Below, piece by piece: positions 34,251-42,709 of a stretch of 64,000 nucleotides of DNA. Made by a program: the position numbers and the translations under genes. The stretch's first letter is position 1, and each line of letters opens with the position of its first letter. The notes beneath the pieces are model-generated. The model had not been told where the DNA came from, did no database searches, and saw nothing but the letters and a program-made list of their open reading frames with translations. The stretch lies in assembly GCA_902560675.1 (NCBI GenBank), contig CACEMP010000001.1, forward strand, positions 62,001 to 126,000. The letters run 5' to 3'. The DNA comes from an uncultured Alphaproteobacteria bacterium. GTDB taxonomy: Bacteria; Pseudomonadota; Alphaproteobacteria; HIMB59; GCA-002718135.

Positions 34251-35441
34251 TTAAGTATTAAAATATCTTTTAATATTTTTAGCTGCCTGTCTTATTCTTT
34301 GAGTATTTTCTACTAAACCAATACGAACAAAACCTTCCCCTCCTTTTCCAAAAGCCAAACCAGGAGCTACTGCAACGTCGGCATTTATCATTAAATTTTT
34401 GGCAAATTTCATAGAACCTATTTTTTTAAATTTTTTTGGTAAAGGAGCCCATACAAACATTGATGCCTCAGGCTCTGGAATTTTATCCCAACCAGCCCTT
34501 TCAAAAGATTCTATTAAAACATCTCTTCTTTTTTTATAAGTCTCCCTTATTTCTTCTACACATTTCTGAGATCCATTTAGAGCAGCAGTAGCTGCCACTT
34601 GAACTGGTGTAAAAGCACCATAGTCTACGTATGATTTAATTTTTGTTAATGCTTCAATTAAAGTTTTGTTTCCAACTGCAAAACCTATTCTCCAACCAGC
34701 CATTGCGTAAGTTTTGGATAAGGTCGTAAATTCAACTGCTATGTTCTTTGCTCCATTAACTTCTAATATTGATGGAGGTGGATTATTACCAAAGTAAATT
34801 TCAGAATAAGCTAAATCGGATAAAATATAAACTTGATATTTTTTTGCAATTTTTACTAATTCTTTATAAAAATCTAAATCAACTATCTGAGCTGTTGGAT
34901 TTGAGGGAAAAGAAACAATAATAACTTTTATTGAAGAATATTTTTTTAAATTATTAATTATATTTAATAAAAATTTATTTTTATCGAACTGTCCATTAAA
35001 AAATGTTTGCAGAGGTGTTAGTTTAGCTCCGGCAATCATAAAGCCATATGGATGAACAGGATATGATGGATCAGGACATAATATTCTATCTCCTCTTGAA
35101 GTTATAGCTTGTGCTAAATTTGCTAAACCTTCCTTTGAACCGATTGTTACTATAATTTCATTTGATGGATTTAAATCAACATTAAATCGTTTTTTATAAT
35201 ATTTAGCTTGAGCTTTTCTTAGTCCATTAATGCCTTTAGAAACTGAATAACGTCCAACACCTGGCTTATCTATAACTTCTTTCAATTTCTGTCTTATATG
35301 AAGAGGTGTTGGCATATCAGGATTGCCCATGCCAAAATCAATAATATCCCTGCTCTCTGATCTCAGTTTCATTTTTAATGAATTTATCTCCCCAAATATA
35401 TATGGGGGAAGTCTGTTAATTCTTTCAAATTTAGATTTCAC
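34251..35441 (-). CDS. Class I PLP aminotransferase (AlaC-like)
   Basis: A 396-residue fold-type I aminotransferase. The start NRLPPYIFGEINSLKMKLR and the later DIIDFGMGNPDMPTP are those of the AlaC / alanine-synthesising group. The PLP lysine is in LSKTYAMAGWRIGF. Asn and Asp ligands are in FPSNPTAQ and LSDLAYSEIYF, and the substrate-carboxylate arginine is near the C-terminus in GFVRIGLVEN. It probably makes alanine from pyruvate and glutamate, but methionine or aspartate substrates are possible. It diverges from the zinc peptidase gene. Confidence 0.88.
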   Translation of the reverse strand: MKSKFERINRLPPYIFGEINSLKMKLRSESRDIIDFGMGNPDMPTPLHIRQKLKEVIDKPGVGRYSVSKGINGLRKAQAKYYKKRFNVDLNPSNEIIVTIGSKEGLANLAQAITSRGDRILCPDPSYPVHPYGFMIAGAKLTPLQTFFNGQFDKNKFLLNIINNLKKYSSIKVIIVSFPSNPTAQIVDLDFYKELVKIAKKYQVYILSDLAYSEIYFGNNPPPSILEVNGAKNIAVEFTTLSKTYAMAGWRIGFAVGNKTLIEALTKIKSYVDYGAFTPVQVAATAALNGSQKCVEEIRETYKKRRDVLIESFERAGWDKIPEPEASMFVWAPLPKKFKKIGSMKFAKNLMINADVAVAPGLAFGKGGEGFVRIGLVENTQRIRQAAKNIKRYFNT

Positions 35442-35524
35442 ATTTTAAGCAATAATTAATTATTGATAATAATGCTAGTTTAAATAAAATTGATTTTTAA
35501 TAATATTATTACTATTTTTATATT

Positions 35525-36229
35525 GTGATTAAATTATTTTACTATTTTTTACCATTTATTGTTCTCTTTCTACCAAGTTTATGGGTAAATTATATTTTAA
35601 AAAAATATAATAAAATCTTACCTGATATGCCTTTTACAGGTAGAGAACTTGGAAAAAAAATACTTGAAGAAGAAAAAATCACTAATGTATCAATTAATCC
35701 TATTAAGCAATTAGATCATTACAATCCTAAAGAAAAAAAAATACATATCGCTACAGATAAACTTGATAAGAAAAGTATAACAAGCATTGCCGTTGTTGCT
35801 CATGAAATTGGTCATGCAATTCAAGATAAAGAAAAATATAAGCCACTTATCCTTAGACAATCATTAATTGAAAAAACAATGATCTTTCAAAGAATTGGTT
35901 CATTTTTATTAATTATAGGACTACCATCAATATTTGCACTCACTAAAAGTCCATTTATCACCCTTATTGCTGCGATAATAATAATGGGATGTTTATCTAC
36001 AAATGTATTGATTCATTTAATTACTCTTCCTGTGGAATTTGATGCAAGTTTTAAGAGAGCTTTACCAATATTAAGTAAATATGTTCCTAAAGAAAATATG
36101 TATCAATGTAAATCTGTTTTAAGAGCAGCTGCATTTACTTATTTAGCCCAATCAATAATTAGTATATTCAGGTTAAAAATTATATTGTTATCTTTTATTA
36201 ATATTTTTAAATCATTATTAAGAAGATAA
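35525..36229 (+). CDS. Membrane zinc metallopeptidase (YugP-like, Zn_peptidase_2)
   Basis: A 234-residue integral membrane protease. The HEIGH zinc motif is at 93-97 (VVAHEIGHAIQDKE), flanked by an N-terminal helix (3-24) and two or three later helices (about 123-170). The upstream strand KKIHIATDKLDKKS and the later LPVEFDASFKRALPIL (with a third zinc ligand candidate, E in VEFDAS) match the YugP family. The start is GTG. Its physiological substrate is unknown; membrane-protein quality control is a reasonable guess. Confidence 0.85.
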   Translation: MIKLFYYFLPFIVLFLPSLWVNYILKKYNKILPDMPFTGRELGKKILEEEKITNVSINPIKQLDHYNPKEKKIHIATDKLDKKSITSIAVVAHEIGHAIQDKEKYKPLILRQSLIEKTMIFQRIGSFLLIIGLPSIFALTKSPFITLIAAIIIMGCLSTNVLIHLITLPVEFDASFKRALPILSKYVPKENMYQCKSVLRAAAFTYLAQSIISIFRLKIILLSFINIFKSLLRR

Positions 36230-36271
36230 TTTTTCTTTAATTTATTTTATATTTATTTAAATTGTTTGATA

Positions 36272-38884
36272 ATGAATATTTCTGAAAAAATTTCCCTTAT
36301 GTTAATTGAAATGGGCTTTTCATTTTCCCCTAGTTTTAAAGTAGAGAAAATAATTAATGAAGCATCAATATTTAAAAAAACGTCTGAAGAAAAATTAATT
36401 GCAGAACAGCATGGAAAGGCAACAAAACTATTTATATTAATTTCGGGAGAAGCTGAATTAACAAAAAATCATAATAACCAACTTTTCAAACTAGCTTCAT
36501 TAAAAGGAACTGGGGTGCCATTGGGTGTATCAGGGCTAAATCCACCAAGTAGATATATGGCAGATATCTACGTGAAAGCAAATAGTGAATATATAGAATT
36601 AGATATAAATAAAATAAGAGAAATTGAAAATATTGACCCCTCTTATGCAAGTTTTTTTTATTCATACTTAGTTTTTCAATCAATGAATTTAGTGTGGTCT
36701 TCAAGAAATCTTGATGATTGTTATGAAGATAAAAATATAAGAATTTCAAATGGAATTAAAACAGGTGGTGAAATTGTAAATACTAAAAGAATAAAAGATA
36801 CTGCATTTCTTGCTTTTTTAAATGATCAAGATTTAAAAAAATTAATCAATTACAGTAACATAAAACTTTTTTCGGCAAATGAATACATAACTTCTGAAGG
36901 AGATAATCCAGATGGAATTAATATTTTATTAAAAGGTAAAGTAGATGCAACTTTTTCAACCAGTAAAGAGAACAAAATACAAAAAAATACACGAACTATA
37001 GCTAGATCAGGTGTAGCATTATCAATATCATCTGGTATAAATAAAATAAAATCCCCATACACAATTAAAGCAACAAGAGATACTACCATATTAAAATTTT
37101 CAGATGAGTTTATAGAAAATTTAATTAATAAAGATCCTGAATTAGCAATAAAATTTTTAAAACGCCAATTATGGCAAATTGGAAAATATATACAAACTTC
37201 TTCCGGACTTACTACTTATCCTGCTAAAGATGAAGTAGAATTTTTTAATTTTTTATTAAAGGATAATTCTTCTAGAATACCAGTTAATTCAAAATTGTAC
37301 AACATACCACATTTACTTAAAAACCATTTAACACATTCACTAGCCTTTAATATTATTTATGAAGTAGTAATTTCTGGAAATGATAATGAAAAATCTATAG
37401 CGAGTCTTATGATAGATGCAATGTCCGGCTTAGAAAGAAAAAATAGATTTTTCAATCAACTTACAAAAATTTATAATAGAGTAGCGACCTCACAAGATGA
37501 AATTAATAAAAAGACCCTTCAAAAACTTACAAATTCAGATTTTGTAAAAGCTTTCGACCAAGTACCCTATGTTATAAAAGGAATTGAAAACTTGCCCAAT
37601 GATCCTAAAAGTATATTTATTTATAATCACTTAACAAGTATTGAAGAAAATACATTAGCCAATGGTCATGCATTTAGTATTGATAGTCATTTTATAAGTG
37701 CTAAAATTTTATTTCCAAAATATGGAGATGGGGGTCAAAGAATAGCAAGATATAGTAGAAATACAGAATTTTGGAGATATAATTACTATGAAAATTTAGA
37801 CTACATATTTGTTCACACACCAGAGTCTGATACACTTGATGAAAACGAAAAGGAAAAAAAGAAAAGAAAAGAAAAACTATTTGTAGATACTCAAAATATA
37901 TTTGATCAAAATAGACCTTTAGTAATAGCACCAGAAGGTACTAGTGAAACAGATGATAATATTACGAACAATTCACCTGGACCATTGAAACCAGGTGCAT
38001 TTTTATTAGCTAATCAGCTAGAACCTGAACCATTACTAGTTCCAATAGCATTGGCTAATTTTGATCAGTCGATTTCTAATACAATATATGCAGCTGTAAT
38101 AAAAAAACCTATTAGAATTAAAGATTATGTAAAAGATATTAAAAACAAAAAAGAACTAAATAGTTTTTTAATTAATTATAGAAAAAAATTTAGACTTTAT
38201 GTTCAGGAAGCTATAGAACTTTCTAAAAATGTCTATAATGAAAGTAAAAATTTAAAAAATATAGAAACAAATATTAATTTAGTTAGTCCGGTAGAAGAAG
38301 AATATGAAGCAGATATAAGAGAATTAGAAATTAATATTCATAATAAAGAGTTAAAAAATAAAAAAACAGTATTGTATGGAAGCTCAACTTTTAAAGATTG
38401 GAATAATGCAGATCAAGATTTGTCTATTAAAAATCTTATAAATTTAGGTTTTGGTGGTTCGACATTGGTAGCTTGTAGAACATACTTTAGCAGGATTGTT
38501 GCTCCTTACTCTCCAGATACATTGATATTTTATGCTGGTGATAATGATATTGGAAGTGGAACAAATGCAGAGGAGCTATTTAATGAATTTATGTTATTTA
38601 CTTCAGAAGTATCTGAGAGATTAGCACATACAAGATGTTTTTTCATTTCCATAAAACCAAGTATATTTAGAAAGAATCACATGGATATAATTCTTGAGGC
38701 AAATAAAAAAATTAAGGATGCAATACATTATTTACCTCAGTGGTCATATATAGATTTATGCACGCCAATGATAGAAACAGGATATGAAAAGTTTTATAGT
38801 GATGATCCACTTCATCTTAATATTTTAGGATATAGTTTATTAAGTAAACTAATTAGAGATAAATTATCAACATTTAACATTTAA
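36272..38884 (+). CDS. Fusion: two cNMP-binding-like domains, PlsC-type acyltransferase, SGNH hydrolase
   Basis: An 870-residue multidomain protein. Residues about 15-145 and 170-305 are two cyclic-nucleotide-binding-like beta-barrels (LFILISGEAELTKN; INILLKGKVDATF) without a helix-turn-helix. About 430-645 is a PlsC-like acyltransferase with NHLTSIE (H453, E458 in the HX4D position) and APEGT (E555). About 698-868 is an SGNH esterase: GSS (704-706, replacing GDS), FGGST, GDN (756-758) and DPLH (845-848). An ATG at 36272 is preferred to the TTG two codons before. The order suggests ligand-controlled acyl transfer and deacylation; the substrate and ligand are unknown. Confidence 0.75.
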   Translation: MNISEKISLMLIEMGFSFSPSFKVEKIINEASIFKKTSEEKLIAEQHGKATKLFILISGEAELTKNHNNQLFKLASLKGTGVPLGVSGLNPPSRYMADIYVKANSEYIELDINKIREIENIDPSYASFFYSYLVFQSMNLVWSSRNLDDCYEDKNIRISNGIKTGGEIVNTKRIKDTAFLAFLNDQDLKKLINYSNIKLFSANEYITSEGDNPDGINILLKGKVDATFSTSKENKIQKNTRTIARSGVALSISSGINKIKSPYTIKATRDTTILKFSDEFIENLINKDPELAIKFLKRQLWQIGKYIQTSSGLTTYPAKDEVEFFNFLLKDNSSRIPVNSKLYNIPHLLKNHLTHSLAFNIIYEVVISGNDNEKSIASLMIDAMSGLERKNRFFNQLTKIYNRVATSQDEINKKTLQKLTNSDFVKAFDQVPYVIKGIENLPNDPKSIFIYNHLTSIEENTLANGHAFSIDSHFISAKILFPKYGDGGQRIARYSRNTEFWRYNYYENLDYIFVHTPESDTLDENEKEKKKRKEKLFVDTQNIFDQNRPLVIAPEGTSETDDNITNNSPGPLKPGAFLLANQLEPEPLLVPIALANFDQSISNTIYAAVIKKPIRIKDYVKDIKNKKELNSFLINYRKKFRLYVQEAIELSKNVYNESKNLKNIETNINLVSPVEEEYEADIRELEINIHNKELKNKKTVLYGSSTFKDWNNADQDLSIKNLINLGFGGSTLVACRTYFSRIVAPYSPDTLIFYAGDNDIGSGTNAEELFNEFMLFTSEVSERLAHTRCFFISIKPSIFRKNHMDIILEANKKIKDAIHYLPQWSYIDLCTPMIETGYEKFYSDDPLHLNILGYSLLSKLIRDKLSTFNI

Positions 38885-38966
38885 TTATATTATATAATAA
38901 AATTTATATCACAATTATTCCTTATTTTTATCTTTATTGTAACAATATTAATATGTATCATTTTAA

Positions 38967-39044
38967 TTGTGGCACTAATTTTAAGAATAGTTCTTTTTTT
39001 TATTTCATTATTTTTTATAATAATTCTCCTTATTGGTGCCACAA
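38967..39044. repeat. Long-loop inverted repeat, 13-bp arms
   Basis: TTGTGGCACTAAT at 38967-38979 pairs with ATTGGTGCCACAA at 39032-39044 (one T-G), enclosing a 52-base AT-rich loop. It fills the space between the fusion gene and yjbQ. A similar but shorter element lies at 42587-42655. Neither is a terminator, as the loop is too long and no T run follows. Confidence 0.5.
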
Positions 39045-39080
39045 CATAATTTGGATTAATAAATTAAATTAATATTTTAA

Positions 39081-39500
39081 ATGAAAAATATAATTGAAAA
39101 TTTAAGCCTTTCTACATCAGGTAAAGGTATGTACGAAATAACTAATAAAGTATATTCATGGATAAAAAAAAATAATTTTGAACAAGGACAATTAAATTTA
39201 TTTATTCAACATACATCTGCATCAATTACTATAATGGAAAATGCTAGTTCTGATGTATTAGATGATATTAATAATTTTTTTCTTAAATTAGTCCCCGAAG
39301 ATTCATCTTTGTATTCTCATGGATATGAAGGCGATGATGATATGCCAGCTCATATAAAAAATATGTTGACCCAGACTTCTTTAACAATTCCTATTAAAAA
39401 TAAACAACTTATTCTTGGAACATGGCAGGGTATATACCTTTTTGAACATAGATATAATCCTCATAAAAGAAAAATATGTTTAAGTTTTATAGGAAATTAA
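39081..39500 (+). CDS. yjbQ: YjbQ family protein (UPF0047)
   Basis: A 139-residue YjbQ-fold protein with the near-invariant HTSASITIMENAS, LVPEDSSLYSHGYEGDDDMP, AHIKNMLTQTSLTIPI and LGTWQGIYLFEHRYNPHKRK. The histidines suggest a metal or phosphate site. E. coli YjbQ has weak thiamine-phosphate synthase activity, but the true role is not settled. A lone gene 37 bases before the two small genes that follow. Confidence 0.9.
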   Translation: MKNIIENLSLSTSGKGMYEITNKVYSWIKKNNFEQGQLNLFIQHTSASITIMENASSDVLDDINNFFLKLVPEDSSLYSHGYEGDDDMPAHIKNMLTQTSLTIPIKNKQLILGTWQGIYLFEHRYNPHKRKICLSFIGN

Positions 39501-39536
39501 TATTATAATCATATTATAATTTAAAATGGAGGAAAA

Positions 39537-39821
39537 ATGTCTGTAGCAAGAATAACAACAATTAATTTCAAAAATAAAGAAGATGCTGATAAATCAATTG
39601 AAGATTATGCAGAAAATGCACCTAGTGAATTCCCAGAAGCTGAACAATTATTGCAAATACGTGCTAGTGACACAACTGTAATGGCGGTTTCGCTATATGC
39701 TGATAATGAGGCAATGGAAAGAGCATCAGCTGCAAGATCTAAAAGAATGAGTAATAACGAAAATACTTTTGATGTTGTTGATACAAAAACTGGTGATGTC
39801 ACTTTAAATCATAAAAATTAA
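39537..39821 (+). CDS. Small ABM-like dimeric alpha-beta barrel protein
   Basis: A 94-residue protein preceded by GGAGG at a good distance. The pattern VARITTINFKNKEDADKSIE, then LLQIRASDTTVMAVSLYAD and AMERASAARSKR, resembles the ferredoxin-like fold of antibiotic-biosynthesis-monooxygenase proteins. No catalytic residue can be named. It is followed after 15 bases by the cupin gene and then a strong terminator, so the two form a short operon. Confidence 0.65.
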   Translation: MSVARITTINFKNKEDADKSIEDYAENAPSEFPEAEQLLQIRASDTTVMAVSLYADNEAMERASAARSKRMSNNENTFDVVDTKTGDVTLNHKN

Positions 39822-39836
39822 ATATTAGGAAATAAA

Positions 39837-40202
39837 ATGTCAAATGTAATGAAAGTTTCTTTTGAAAAAGGAGAGATAAAAACACCAGAAAAAGCACATT
39901 CATCAACTGTTAAGCTTGGTAATGTTACAATGAGCAAAACTACATTACAACCTGGTTGGAGCTGGAGCTCCTGTATTAAACCTATTGTTGGTACTGAAAG
40001 TTGTCAAGCAGGACATGTTGGTGTAGTTATTAAGGGTGAAATGAAAGTAAAGCATGACGATGGGACAGAAGATAATTTTAAAGCAGGTGATGCATACTAT
40101 TTAGCACCAGGACATGATGGGTGGATTGTAAGTGATGATGAATTTATTTCATATGAATTTACAAGTGACCAAAAAGATTTTGGGCCTTGGAAGAAATCTT
40201 AA
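39837..40202 (+). CDS. Cupin-domain protein
   Basis: A 121-residue single cupin. The first motif region is GWSWSSCIKPIVGTESCQAG, followed by HVGVVIKGEMKVKHDDG, and the second FKAGDAYYLAPGHDGWIV carries the PGHD histidine. Only part of the usual metal-ligand set is obvious. It may be a small-molecule-binding or enzymic cupin of unknown substrate. AGGA precedes the ATG, and the gene ends just before an intrinsic terminator. Confidence 0.8.
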   Translation: MSNVMKVSFEKGEIKTPEKAHSSTVKLGNVTMSKTTLQPGWSWSSCIKPIVGTESCQAGHVGVVIKGEMKVKHDDGTEDNFKAGDAYYLAPGHDGWIVSDDEFISYEFTSDQKDFGPWKKS

Positions 40203-40209
40203 ATATTTA

Positions 40210-40234
40210 ACGGGTCTTCTTGACCCGTTTTTTT
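40210..40234 (+). terminator. Strong intrinsic terminator after the cupin gene
   Basis: ACGGGTC and GACCCGT form a 7-bp GC-rich stem with a TTCTT loop, followed by seven T residues. It ends the ABM-like/cupin operon and its T run touches the stop codon of the converging membrane protein gene at 40233. Confidence 0.92.
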
Positions 40235-40649
40235 ATAAATATATTTTATCAGACAAGTTTAAGATCAAAATTACAGAACCTACAGTTAAAAAAGTTGAAA
40301 CAACCAAATCTAAACGAGAATTCTTTGCGCCAATATCTTTATCAATTAATTTTAAATAATAAGATAAATCATAAATTAAATTAAACATCGCAGTTAGAAA
40401 TATAAAATTATAATATGACCATGTTCCAGTTGGACCCATAGGACGAAATAAAATCCATAACCCTACTAATAAAGCACTGAGTGAGAAACATCCTAAATAT
40501 CTAATAATAAAAATACCACTTTTATCTACATTAAATTCTTTAGCAATACCTGCAGGTGCAAATAAAATTCTAAAAGTATAGACAGCAAAAAGAAGTAAAA
40601 TTAAAATATTTAAAATTAAATTAAAAATACCATTAAAGTTCTCTATCAT
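40233..40649 (-). CDS. Four-helix membrane protein, paralogue of the gene at 7234
   Basis: A 138-residue protein with four hydrophobic helices, preceded by AGGAGGGTGAT before the ATG, one of the strongest ribosome binding sites here. It aligns end to end by eye with the 7234-7647 product: shared IR-x-(L/Y)-G-x-F, LLVG, LIYDL, LIDKD and C-terminal SDKIYL. The last helix is followed by only three or four residues. Function unknown. Confidence 0.7.
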   Translation of the reverse strand: MIENFNGIFNLILNILILLLFAVYTFRILFAPAGIAKEFNVDKSGIFIIRYLGCFSLSALLVGLWILFRPMGPTGTWSYYNFIFLTAMFNLIYDLSYYLKLIDKDIGAKNSRLDLVVSTFLTVGSVILILNLSDKIYL

Positions 40650-40698
40650 ATCACCCTCCTAAAAACTGAATAATAAATATTTTTTTATTATCATATAT

Positions 40699-41679
40699 TT
40701 ACCAATTATTATGAATATCTTTTTTAAAATATTTGTTATAAATTTCCTTTATACTATCTTTTATAGAATTTATTTCATTTAGTTCTGATGCTTTAACATT
40801 TAATTCAGCTTGAATTTTATTTTTAGCACCTGGTATAACTACAGTTACTTCAGGATGAGATAGTATCCATTTTAAAGATAAATCGGTTAATGAAAAATTT
40901 TTAGGTTTTATGTTTTTTAATTCTTCAACTGCTTCTAATCCTTTTGCAAAATTTATGCCTGAAAATGTTTCCCCAACATCAAAAGCATCGCCATTTATAT
41001 TATAATTTCTATGATCATTTTCTGGAAATGAAGATTGACTATTCATTTTCCCTGTTAATAATCCACTAGCTAATGGAACTCGAGCAATTATAGCTACATT
41101 ATTTTTTTTTGCCTCTTTAAAAAATATTTCACTTGGTTTTTGACGAAAAACATTAAATATAATCTGTATACTTTTAACATTTGGATACTTAATAGCATCT
41201 AAAGCTTCAGAAACTTTCTCAACACTTACTCCATAATAGTTTATCTTTCCTTTTTTAACTATTTCATCCATCATTTCGTATGTTTCTTTTTTTCCACATA
41301 TCTCTGATGGAGGACAATGCAGTTGAACAAGATCAATTACTTCAACTCCTAAATTAATTAGAGATCTATCAATAAAACTTTCAATATTTTTTAAATTATA
41401 TCCATCTGCATTGTGTGGATTTAATCTTCGACCGGCTTTTGTTGCAACATATATTTTTTCTTTAGTATTTTTTAATACTTTACTAATTATTTTTTCACTT
41501 CTTCCATCACCATATACATCGGCAGTATCAAAGAAATTAATGCCATTATCTAATGATGTATAAAGAGCATCTTTAGCATCAATTTCTGAAACATCTCCCC
41601 ATTCAGAACCAATAGCCCAACACCCTATCCCTATTTCTGATACATGCCATCCTAAATCACTAAATTCTCTATATTTCAT
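40699..41679 (-). CDS. Aldo/keto reductase
   Basis: A 326-residue TIM-barrel NAD(P)H oxidoreductase. The catalytic tetrad is visible as D and Y in FFDTADVYGDGRSE, K in YVATKAG and H in DLVQLHCPPSE. The C-terminal coenzyme site is VTVVIPGAKNKIQAELN. It resembles the sugar/aldehyde-oxidising group (GIGCWAIG start). It lies 9 bases downstream of the phytanoyl-CoA dioxygenase gene, so the two probably act in one catabolic route. Substrate unknown. Confidence 0.88.
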   Translation of the reverse strand: MKYREFSDLGWHVSEIGIGCWAIGSEWGDVSEIDAKDALYTSLDNGINFFDTADVYGDGRSEKIISKVLKNTKEKIYVATKAGRRLNPHNADGYNLKNIESFIDRSLINLGVEVIDLVQLHCPPSEICGKKETYEMMDEIVKKGKINYYGVSVEKVSEALDAIKYPNVKSIQIIFNVFRQKPSEIFFKEAKKNNVAIIARVPLASGLLTGKMNSQSSFPENDHRNYNINGDAFDVGETFSGINFAKGLEAVEELKNIKPKNFSLTDLSLKWILSHPEVTVVIPGAKNKIQAELNVKASELNEINSIKDSIKEIYNKYFKKDIHNNW

Positions 41680-41688
41680 TTATCTAAA

Positions 41689-42468
41689 TTATTTTTCTCG
41701 GATTGTTTTATTATAATGTTCATTCCTTTCAAGAAGTCTATCATATCCATCATCATCAAAATCACTTTTTGCCACTATATCTTTTTTAAAATTATTGTAA
41801 TCATCTATTCCACGAACAAGTATTGCACTATCATTATCACTTTTTAACTGCTTCATATCGGTTGAAATAAATTGCAAATTTAGTCCAATTCTTCTGTTGT
41901 TACTATTATTTGGTTGAGATGCATGAAGTGTTAATCCATGGTGAAAAGATGCTTCACCAGGTAATAATGGACAAGACACTGCCTTTTCTGTATCAACTTC
42001 AAGAACAGTCTGGCCTCTTGATAAAACATTGTTTTCATCATTTGTAGATTTATGATCAAAAAAGCCTTGTTTATGTGAGCCAGGAATCATTTGCATACAT
42101 CCACTAATATCATTGACATTTGATAAAGCGATCCAAGCGCTTACTTGTTTTTCATTATTATTAAAACCCCAATATGTTAAGTCTTGATGCCAACTCACAT
42201 GTGTCTTTGATTTTGGTTCTTTAATTATAAAAGTTGCATTGTAGAGTAAGATATTTTTTCCAATTAAATCTTCAACAAAATCTAACATAGTTTTATTTGT
42301 TGCAACATCGTAAACCCATTTCATCATTGTGTAAGTTTTTGCAAAATAATGCAAAGGTCCTATTTTAAATTCTGCTAATTCTAATTTTTCTCGATATTTA
42401 TTTGATTGATCAATACTAAAGAGTCTTAAAGGAAAATAAAATCCATTACTATTATAAAAATCTTTCAT
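41689..42468 (-). CDS. Phytanoyl-CoA dioxygenase-family (PhyH) oxygenase
   Basis: A 259-residue Fe(II)/2-oxoglutarate oxygenase. The 2-His-1-carboxylate site is H and D of SWHQDLTYW and H of LHASQPNNSNNRR, with the arginine that binds 2-oxoglutarate just after. The segment MIPGSHKQGFFDH is typical of PhyH. Members hydroxylate diverse small molecules or lipids. It is first in a two-gene unit with the aldo/keto reductase, which could oxidise the alcohol it makes. The gene at 59209 is a second, diverged family member. Confidence 0.87.
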   Translation of the reverse strand: MKDFYNSNGFYFPLRLFSIDQSNKYREKLELAEFKIGPLHYFAKTYTMMKWVYDVATNKTMLDFVEDLIGKNILLYNATFIIKEPKSKTHVSWHQDLTYWGFNNNEKQVSAWIALSNVNDISGCMQMIPGSHKQGFFDHKSTNDENNVLSRGQTVLEVDTEKAVSCPLLPGEASFHHGLTLHASQPNNSNNRRIGLNLQFISTDMKQLKSDNDSAILVRGIDDYNNFKKDIVAKSDFDDDGYDRLLERNEHYNKTIREK

Positions 42469-42586
42469 TTAAATAATATATTTTAGTTAAAGTCTATAAA
42501 TAAATCAATAATAATAGATTAAAATCAAACCTAATAAATAGATAATAAATAAATAAAATAAAATTATTTTTTCCAACTTTATGAAT

Positions 42587-42655
42587 TGTGGTGCAGATTT
42601 TTATTGATAGAATATATTTAGTAAATAATAAATATTTTGGTTGATCGGCACCACA
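42587..42655. repeat. Long-loop inverted repeat, 8-bp arms
   Basis: TGTGGTGC at 42587-42594 and GCACCACA at 42648-42655 enclose a 53-base AT-rich loop, in the 241-bp divergent gap between the PhyH and HDAC-like genes. Arm sequence and loop length resemble the element at 38967-39044. An open frame across the region on the minus strand has no family features and looks spurious. Confidence 0.45.
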
Positions 42656-42709
42656 TTTATTGAATATTTTAAAAATAAGACTAAATTTAAGTTTTAATAA
42701 GGAAATATT

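Noticed and set aside
36486-37931. Antisense frames within the large fusion gene
   Set aside because: No start signal or family motif; they mirror the codon pattern of the real gene.
38954-39070. 39-codon frame spanning the inverted repeat before yjbQ
   Set aside because: Its sequence is Asn/Phe/Tyr-rich noise set by the inverted repeat, without a ribosome binding site or recognisable feature.
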